In this document: piece after piece, positions 59,061 through 64,000 of the stretch | How positions within the stretch are numbered: the first letter of the stretch is position 1 | How the letters are laid out: each line of letters starts with the position of its first letter | Assembly (NCBI RefSeq): GCF_005925345.1 | Contig: NZ_SSHJ01000017.1 | Location: 39,840 to 103,839, forward strand | Reading direction: 5' to 3' | DNA length: 64,000 nt | Source: Pedobacter ureilyticus | GTDB lineage: Bacteria; Bacteroidota; Bacteroidia; Sphingobacteriales; Sphingobacteriaceae | The notes under the pieces: generated by a model | Databases searched by the model: none | What the model saw: the letters and a program-made list of their open reading frames with translations, nothing else | Told to the model about the DNA's origin: nothing | Program-made: the position numbers and the translations under genes

Positions 59061-60626
59061 ATGAGAAAGATATATATATTATTGGTTTTACTAACGCTCG
59101 GCGTAACGGGTATGGCGTACTTGTACTTTTCAAATTTGAATAGAGAAGGTAATGCAACAGATAACTCGCTAAGTATAGTGTCGGCTGCTGCGCCAGTTCT
59201 TTTTACGTTTGAAAACGACAAAAGTTTCTATGAAATTCTTAAAGGCCAACAAATAACAGACCATATTATTGGCGAAGAGAAAAGCAAATTATTAAGTATT
59301 TTAAGAGAAAAACTCCTTAACAACAACAGCGTTAACCAACTAATTGAGGGCGAAAAAATTGTAGTTGGCTTTTTGCCTGGGGAAAACAATAAGGTAGATT
59401 TTGTAATGGCTACCCAAACTAAAAAAGCACAGCTCGACTTATCATTGCTAAGTAAACTAAATTTATCATTGCAGAAACAAGGCAAGGTGCACGAATTAAA
59501 ATTTGGTGACAGTGCAACATTTTACTTAGAAATCAATCAAAAATCTGTATTCATCTCCAACAGCATCAAGGCATTAAGCCATGTACTAAATTACGACAAA
59601 ACGAAGAAAAACGGATTTGCTACATACATTAAACAGAACTTAAGAGTAAACAAAAATACGCTGGCTAATATCTACATCGATTACTCAAAGTTGCCGCTAT
59701 TGCTTAAAAATATTTTAAATTCTACCCTCTCTGGAGAGCTTAGCATCTTTAATAAACAGCAAACTTACGCCTCATTGAGTTATAATTTTGGCACCGACAA
59801 ATTACTTTTAAACGGCTACACCAATATCCAAAATTCACGCAGCTATTTTAACCTTTTTGTGGACCAAAAAGAACAGAAAATAAACATAGATCAGTTATTT
59901 CCAGAACAGACTGCCAATTATACCGTACTAGCCATAGAGGATTATATGAAATGGGCAAATGCACTTAAAGAATTGCAAAAAGAACTAAAACAAGACGCTA
60001 AAATTGATCAGCAACAAAAAACAATAAGTGAAAAATATAGGATAGACATTAACCAAACCTTTCCGCAATATTTTAACAAACAATTAGCCGTTTTTCAATT
60101 AAAGAGTGGCGAAAAAATGGGAATAATAGAAATTAAAAACGGTGATAAACTAGGGCAGTTGCTTTTAGATTTAAGTAGTGAGTACGCTCCCGATATTAGA
60201 ATTTTTAAGGAACCTAATTTATTGGCCAACTTTTTTGGCGAACCATTTAAAAAATTTGAACGCCCATTTTATACCATTATTGACAACCATTTCGTGGTGG
60301 CCAATTACGCAAGTACCATTCAAGTATTTTTAAACAGCTATAAAAACAATCATTTACTAGCCAATACAGATACCTACATCCAATTTAAAGATCAAACCTC
60401 GAGCACTGCAACCATTGCATTTTACATCAATAACAAAAACAGTAACGAAATTTTCGGAAGAAATTTAAAATCAGCCTATTACAAACAATATAAATCTGCA
60501 AAGGGCGTTAAAGATTACAATTCTTTTGGCTACCAACTCTCTGCCGATAATGGAAAGTTTATGAGTAACATCGTTTTGCTTAAAAAGCAAACAAAAGTTG
60601 AATTGGATAGCTTGAATAGCAACTAA
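59061..60626 (+). CDS. Hypothetical membrane-anchored protein (possibly DUF3352-like)
   Basis: From the ATG at 59061 (MRKIYILLVLLTLGVTGMAYLYF) 521 residues, or three more from 59052. One N-terminal membrane anchor is followed by a 500-residue extracytoplasmic domain rich in K, N and I. Repeated beta segments (VVGFLPGENNKVDFVMATQTK, SATFYLEINQKSVFISNSIKALSHVLNY, FKKFERPFYTIIDNHFVVANYAST) look like two related halves, as in DUF3352 proteins. No catalytic motif is visible. It is followed 40 nt later by a barrel-type gene on the same strand, so they may work together at the envelope. Confidence 0.6.
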   Translation: MRKIYILLVLLTLGVTGMAYLYFSNLNREGNATDNSLSIVSAAAPVLFTFENDKSFYEILKGQQITDHIIGEEKSKLLSILREKLLNNNSVNQLIEGEKIVVGFLPGENNKVDFVMATQTKKAQLDLSLLSKLNLSLQKQGKVHELKFGDSATFYLEINQKSVFISNSIKALSHVLNYDKTKKNGFATYIKQNLRVNKNTLANIYIDYSKLPLLLKNILNSTLSGELSIFNKQQTYASLSYNFGTDKLLLNGYTNIQNSRSYFNLFVDQKEQKINIDQLFPEQTANYTVLAIEDYMKWANALKELQKELKQDAKIDQQQKTISEKYRIDINQTFPQYFNKQLAVFQLKSGEKMGIIEIKNGDKLGQLLLDLSSEYAPDIRIFKEPNLLANFFGEPFKKFERPFYTIIDNHFVVANYASTIQVFLNSYKNNHLLANTDTYIQFKDQTSSTATIAFYINNKNSNEIFGRNLKSAYYKQYKSAKGVKDYNSFGYQLSADNGKFMSNIVLLKKQTKVELDSLNSN

Positions 60627-60666
60627 TAACCTACTTTTATAATATCAAATGATTTAGCTAAGTTTC

Positions 60667-62079
60667 ATGAGAAGACATTTTCTTATATTCTTAATTGTTG
60701 TAAGTTCGCTTCATTCCTATAGCCAACAATACGCTCTTTTTAACACCAAAACTCTTTTTGATTCTTTCGAAAATCCGGCACAAAAATCTTTTGTTTTAGA
60801 TTCTTCCCGCCAATTTGCATCTAACTTTCTTATCCCCTACATGGATTTAAGCAGTTTAAGCAGGGGATCTTCTAACGAGGCCATCCGAAACCTCATTAAC
60901 AAAGGGTATACACAGAATAGGGTTGGTGCTTTCCAAAACCCTAATACGGTTCGCGAAAACGTGAATGTTTATCTATTGAGTATCAAACTTTTTAAATACC
61001 ACAAATACCACAGCGAAATGGGCTTTTCGTGGCAAATCAAATCAGAAACTCAAATAGACTACGACGAAGATATTAGCAAAGGATTGTTCTATGATACTTT
61101 TGAGCAGTTTACCACCATACCACGTATCAATATATTTAACAACAATGGCAAGCTACAGGCTTATCATCAGTTTAGCTTTACCTATCGCGAAAACTACACT
61201 AAGCGCTGGGCTTTAGGTGCTAAGGTTAGCCTACTTAGCGGCCTGGGCTACACCGAGTTTTATGCGGATAGATCTTCGGTAACATTAGCGGCTAATACTA
61301 TGGACATAGATATGGCTGCAAAATACAGAATAAGCTACCCAGAAAACGGAGAATTTAAGCTAAAAAACACCCTTCCCTTTAAAAATCTAGGTGCGGCAAT
61401 TACCGTAGGTACCACCTACACCAGCAAGTCTGGTGTTTTCTTTATGGCAAACATTAAAGACCTAGGTTTTATTAGATGGGGTAAAAATTCTTATACCGGT
61501 TTTTTTGATGTTACTGAACAAGCTCCAGTTATTATGGGCCCTGATTCGGAGAAACATTTACAAAGGGAATTAAATTTAATGGCTACTCAAAATATAGAAA
61601 AGAAAGCTTTTGTGACACCAATTAATGGCAAGGCCGATTTTTTAATCTCAAAAACCTTTGGCCCTTTTACGCCTAATTTAATTGTAACTAAAAACATTTT
61701 CAATAAATATGGCGAAGCAGCTCTAGTAAACACGCTCAAATCGGGCACTTTTTCTTTTAGTGCGGTACCTAGCTACAACACCGACAAGAACTTTAGGCTG
61801 GGCATACAAGGCATGATACAAACCCCTAATTTTGAAATGTTTTTGGGAACCAATGATATCATACAAACGTATTATGCCGGTAAAGATATCATCAATAAGA
61901 ATGAGGCCGTTGAAACAGGCTACAACCGTGGCTCGGTATATTTGGGAATGGCTTTTAAAATTGGATACATTGTAGAACATCCCATGAACATGAGCTGGAT
62001 GCCGGGTGTTGGAGATGGAAAAGACCGTCAAAGTTTCTTTGGACGCATTTTTAGCATCTTTAAAAAGAAAAAACAGTAG
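60667..62079 (+). CDS. Outer-membrane barrel-like protein (DUF5723-like)
   Basis: 470 residues. Signal peptide MRRHFLIFLIVVSSLHSYS-Q. The mature part begins with the plug-like PAQKSFVLDSSRQFASNFLIPY and holds long aromatic strands (YTKRWALGAKVSLLSGLGYTEFY, AITVGTTYTSKSGVFFMANI, FRLGIQGMIQTPNFEMFLG, SVYLGMAFKIGYIVEH). This layout suits the DUF5723 family of 14-16-strand barrels in Bacteroidota. The basic C-terminal tail (IFSIFKKKKQ) is odd for a barrel. Its partner may be the anchored protein upstream. Confidence 0.65.
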   Translation: MRRHFLIFLIVVSSLHSYSQQYALFNTKTLFDSFENPAQKSFVLDSSRQFASNFLIPYMDLSSLSRGSSNEAIRNLINKGYTQNRVGAFQNPNTVRENVNVYLLSIKLFKYHKYHSEMGFSWQIKSETQIDYDEDISKGLFYDTFEQFTTIPRINIFNNNGKLQAYHQFSFTYRENYTKRWALGAKVSLLSGLGYTEFYADRSSVTLAANTMDIDMAAKYRISYPENGEFKLKNTLPFKNLGAAITVGTTYTSKSGVFFMANIKDLGFIRWGKNSYTGFFDVTEQAPVIMGPDSEKHLQRELNLMATQNIEKKAFVTPINGKADFLISKTFGPFTPNLIVTKNIFNKYGEAALVNTLKSGTFSFSAVPSYNTDKNFRLGIQGMIQTPNFEMFLGTNDIIQTYYAGKDIINKNEAVETGYNRGSVYLGMAFKIGYIVEHPMNMSWMPGVGDGKDRQSFFGRIFSIFKKKKQ

Positions 62080-62101
62080 ACAGTTGGCAGTAAAAACCCA
62101 G

Positions 62102-62788
62102 TTAAACTTTCTTTTTGGGTGTGGTAAAAACGAAATCCTTTAAATAAAAAGGCTCGAAATAAGCTACATCTTCAAACTCAGCAGATTGGTAAGCCGCAAA
62201 AGCCAAATTACTCATAAAGCTTGCACTATTGTAATTCTCTAAATGAAAATGGGCATTGGGACTATCAATTACGGCATTGCATTTTTCTGCACCATCACCA
62301 ATAAACGAAACGTAGTTATTTTGAAGTTCTAACACAAAGCTTTTCTCATCAACAATTTTAGCATGCGTATTTTCAACTTCGTTTAAATGATGATCAAAAA
62401 CGGCAGTAAATACTTCCATTCTTCGAGCATCTATCATTGGGCAAAGCAAACCACCAAAATTAGGATGTTGCAACAAATAACCATTCGCCATCATCTTTAA
62501 GGTATTGATCGCGATTAAAGGTTTATCTAATGCAAAACAAAGGCCTTTAGCTGTAGAAACCCCAATACGCAAACCCGTATAAGAGCCGGGGCCTTTACTT
62601 ACCGCAATAGCGTCTAAAGCGGCGTACGTAATTGCAGCCATTTCCATCACTTCTGCTATAAAAAGCGTTAAACTCGAAGCATGAATGTTAGCTGCTTTTT
62701 CCTCTTTTATTGCGATAGTTTTTCCATTTACCGAGATAGCCACCGAGCAAACAGACGTAGCCGTTTCTATTTGAAGTATTGTTGACAT
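62102..62788 (-). CDS. tsaB: tRNA threonylcarbamoyladenosine biosynthesis protein TsaB
   Basis: 228 residues, the usual TsaB size. ASKHA-like fold with ILQIETATSVCSVAI at the start and AVSKGPGSYTGLRIGVSTAKGL, the family signature, near residue 65; MIDARRMEVFTAVFD follows. With TsaC, TsaD and TsaE it makes the t6A modification on tRNAs that read ANN codons. The gene stands alone before the yidD cluster. Confidence 0.93.
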   Translation of the reverse strand: MSTILQIETATSVCSVAISVNGKTIAIKEEKAANIHASSLTLFIAEVMEMAAITYAALDAIAVSKGPGSYTGLRIGVSTAKGLCFALDKPLIAINTLKMMANGYLLQHPNFGGLLCPMIDARRMEVFTAVFDHHLNEVENTHAKIVDEKSFVLELQNNYVSFIGDGAEKCNAVIDSPNAHFHLENYNSASFMSNLAFAAYQSAEFEDVAYFEPFYLKDFVFTTPKKKV

Positions 62789-62810
62789 TGCTTACAAATA
62801 TACGTTGAAT

Positions 62811-62850
62811 AATGGTTAACTGATAATTTGGTTAATCGGTTAATTGTTAA
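62811..62850. repeat. GGTTAACTG-type inverted words
   Basis: GGTTAACTG, GGTTAATCGGTTAATTG in a short run between tsaB and yidD, similar to 14742-14862. Confidence 0.5.
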
Positions 62851-62878
62851 GGACTGACAACTCATACCTCACCCCTAA

Positions 62879-63109
62879 CTAAGGTACCGGATCGTGGCCA
62901 TGACCACCCCAAGGGTGACAGCGACCGATCCGCTTTAAAGTAAGCCAGCCACCTTTAAACGGACCATGTTTTTTGATGGCCTCTACCCCATATTGCGAGC
63001 AAGTTGGCGTATACCTACAACTTGGCCCTAGTAGAGGAGATAACAGCCACTGGTACAATTTAATGATACCTAAAAATAGCCACGAAAATAAAAGCTTAAT
63101 TACCTTCAT
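62879..63109 (-). CDS. yidD: Membrane protein insertion efficiency factor YidD
   Basis: 76 residues with the family signature [20 protein letters not shown] (three cysteines) and the C-terminal [14 protein letters not shown]. An N-terminal amphipathic helix binds the membrane. It helps YidC insert inner-membrane proteins. Its start overlaps the 3' end of rnpA by 14 nt, the classic arrangement. Confidence 0.96.
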   Translation of the reverse strand: MKVIKLLFSWLFLGIIKLYQWLLSPLLGPSCRYTPTCSQYGVEAIKKHGPFKGGWLTLKRIGRCHPWGGHGHDPVP

Positions 63110-63488
63110 TGCTTATCTGTACTAACAACTTCTTAAACAGCTGAGCCATTCTCTTTTCTAAAAAAGTATACGGATAAATTTCCTTACCTACGTATTGCAG
63201 ACTTAAAAGTAAAAGCTGATTATTATTGGGTAAAAGCTCATAAAGTGCCGTATGCTTTTGCAAACGATAAGCTTCGCGAGTACGACGCTTAATTAAATTG
63301 CGGTCGTGAGCGTGTTTATAACGCTTTTTGGCCACGTTGATAACTATTTGCGCAGGAAATTTAGAAGGATGAGCTTCAAAAACAAAGGTAGCTCGGTAAG
63401 GATATAAAAGAAAAGAAGAGCCTTTTTTAAATAGCAAGTCTAACAACTTCTTGCTACATAAACGCTCTTCTTTATAAAATCTATTCAT
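63096..63488 (-). CDS. rnpA: Ribonuclease P protein component
   Basis: From the ATG at 63488 ([16 protein letters not shown]) 130 residues; an earlier ATG (63506) adds six. The RNR-type core is visible: [44 protein letters not shown]. It helps the RNase P RNA to mature tRNA 5' ends. The order rpmH-rnpA-yidD is conserved across bacteria. Confidence 0.95.
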   Translation of the reverse strand: MNRFYKEERLCSKKLLDLLFKKGSSFLLYPYRATFVFEAHPSKFPAQIVINVAKKRYKHAHDRNLIKRRTREAYRLQKHTALYELLPNNNQLLLLSLQYVGKEIYPYTFLEKRMAQLFKKLLVQISNEGN

Positions 63489-63539
63489 TTTTTTGATTGC
63501 TATCAACCCTAGACTTTACAGCATGCACTGATCCAGGTG

Positions 63540-63557
63540 CCAAAGGCATCCCTTTGG
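63540..63557 (-). other. Stem-loop between rpmH and rnpA
   Basis: CCAAAGG (63540-63546) and CCTTTGG (63551-63557) form a perfect 7-bp stem with a 4-nt loop, 13 nt past the rpmH stop. No T run follows, so it is more likely an RNA-processing or attenuating hairpin than a terminator. Confidence 0.7.
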
Positions 63558-63569
63558 GACAATCAAAAA

Positions 63570-63728
63570 TTATGCTTTATGACGACGCTCGTCAGAAACT
63601 GATAATCTTTTTCTTCCTTTTGCACGGCGAGAAGCTAAAACTCTTCTGCCATTTGCTGTAGCCATTCTTTCGCGGAAGCCATGTTTGTTTCTTCTCTTTC
63701 TTTGCGAAGGTTGGAATGTTCTTTTCAT
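63570..63728 (-). CDS. rpmH: Ribosomal protein L34
   Basis: 52 residues from the ATG at 63728 to a TAA at 63570-63572. Starts [18 protein letters not shown] and continues [20 protein letters not shown], the L34 signature, then [13 protein letters not shown], a slightly longer tail than the E. coli protein. Found by translating the minus strand directly. Together with rnpA and yidD it forms the conserved cluster at the end of the window. Confidence 0.97.
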   Translation of the reverse strand: MKRTFQPSQRKRRNKHGFRERMATANGRRVLASRRAKGRKRLSVSDERRHKA

Positions 63729-63897
63729 AACTATATAATATCTTAACTAGAGTTTTTAATCGAGGTGCAAATATAAAGCGATATTTTTAAATCTGCAAGA
63801 AGTATTTACTTTTCTTTTTTCGAAAGACAAATCTAAACAATTTTTAGAAAGACGATAGCCTAAGCTCAAAAAGACCAGGGAAATCGCTTTTAACATT

Positions 63898-64000
63898 TTA
63901 GCCAGCGATGAGTTTGCTTCTAAACTCGTCGTCCAAAGCAGCCCGTTTTCGTTTCTGTGGTTTGCTGCTTTTCGATTCTGTTTCCCTTTCGATGATATTC
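63898..64000 (-). CDS. C-terminal end of an unidentified protein (partial)
   Basis: On the minus strand one frame is open from the window edge to a TAA at 63898-63900, ending SKPQKRKRAALDDEFRSKL then IAG. A charged, low-complexity linker followed by a helix is typical of protein tails. 34 codons are too few to name it. The start lies beyond the window. The gap to rpmH (169 nt) would hold the rpmH promoter. Confidence 0.4.
   Translation of the reverse strand, partial: NIIERETESKSSKPQKRKRAALDDEFRSKLIAG

Noticed and set aside
62879..63728. Replication origin near rpmH-rnpA-yidD
   Set aside because: dnaA is absent, no cluster of DnaA boxes was seen, and dnaN lies 47 kb away. In many Bacteroidota this cluster is not at the origin.
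1..64000. tRNA, rRNA, tmRNA or riboswitch genes
   Set aside because: Intergenic spaces were read for cloverleaf or T-loop words and for known riboswitch cores; nothing convincing was seen. A tRNAscan-SE and Infernal run would be decisive.

Overview
The window is an AT-rich stretch of a Bacteroidota chromosome, most likely a Sphingobacteriaceae member close to Pedobacter. The evidence is the gliding-motility ABC genes gldA, gldF and gldG, a giant secreted protein ending in a type B (gliding-associated) type IX secretion tail, many small outer-membrane beta-barrels, weak or absent Shine-Dalgarno sequences, TAnnTTTG promoter boxes, and intergenic spaces full of short palindromic repeats. No rRNA, tRNA, CRISPR array, prophage or transposase gene was seen.

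Layout. 1-7066: end of an FtsX-type permease, a DUF3299-like protein, a SlyD-type PPIase, a lipoprotein, a YyaL-type thioredoxin-fold protein, an orphan DUF1016 nuclease and a dipeptide epimerase. 7385-13649: a secreted DUF2807-like protein, a GlpR/DeoR regulator, two adjacent glycerophosphodiesterases, a metallophosphoesterase and an M20 dipeptidase. 13784-24186: a phospholipase C/S1-P1-like protein, DedA, dnaN, gldG-gldF, three small barrels, gldA, a third glycerophosphodiesterase and a patatin. 24187-31476: a repeat-rich gap, glyQS, the giant secreted protein, ArsC and an SH3-NlpC/P60 hydrolase. 31637-43696: a ChaA-type antiporter, GtrA, then aromatic amino acid catabolism (aromatic amino acid hydroxylase, fumarylacetoacetase, homogentisate dioxygenase, 4-hydroxyphenylpyruvate dioxygenase) mixed with PhnA, an SDR, a second NlpC/P60 protein and a flavin reductase. 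43798-54523: a 38-residue membrane protein, YihY, a barrel, lipoproteins, an ABC exporter pair, a small MBOAT-like protein, OsmC, Ppx, a LolC/E permease and a NamZ-like muramidase. 54593-64000: Pcm, a barrel, PriA, DUF423, two envelope proteins, TsaB and the yidD-rnpA-rpmH cluster, then the end of an unidentified gene.

How genes work together. The aromatic genes form a route phenylalanine to tyrosine, then 4-hydroxyphenylpyruvate to homogentisate to fumarylacetoacetate to fumarate plus acetoacetate. The maleylacetoacetate isomerase, the aminotransferase and pterin recycling are not in the window. GldA with GldF and GldG forms the gliding ABC transporter. The epimerase, two NlpC/P60 enzymes and the NamZ-like protein fit murein recycling; three glycerophosphodiesterases fit phospholipid-headgroup scavenging.

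The most unusual signals are intergenic. First, about 624 bp (38974-39597) has the layout of an integron gene cassette: one lipoprotein gene, an attC-like imperfect palindrome, and a cassette start complementary to the palindrome's outer box. It sits inside the loop of a dispersed palindromic repeat and splits that repeat's two arms. Second, four copies of a roughly 100-nt structured element (24675, 39680, 49545 and a degraded one at 33272) share conserved ends around a central hairpin whose sequence differs between copies while its pairing is kept. They resemble the Flavo-1 RNA motif as I remember it. Third, an exact-period 232-bp tandem duplication copies the end of the ppx gene.
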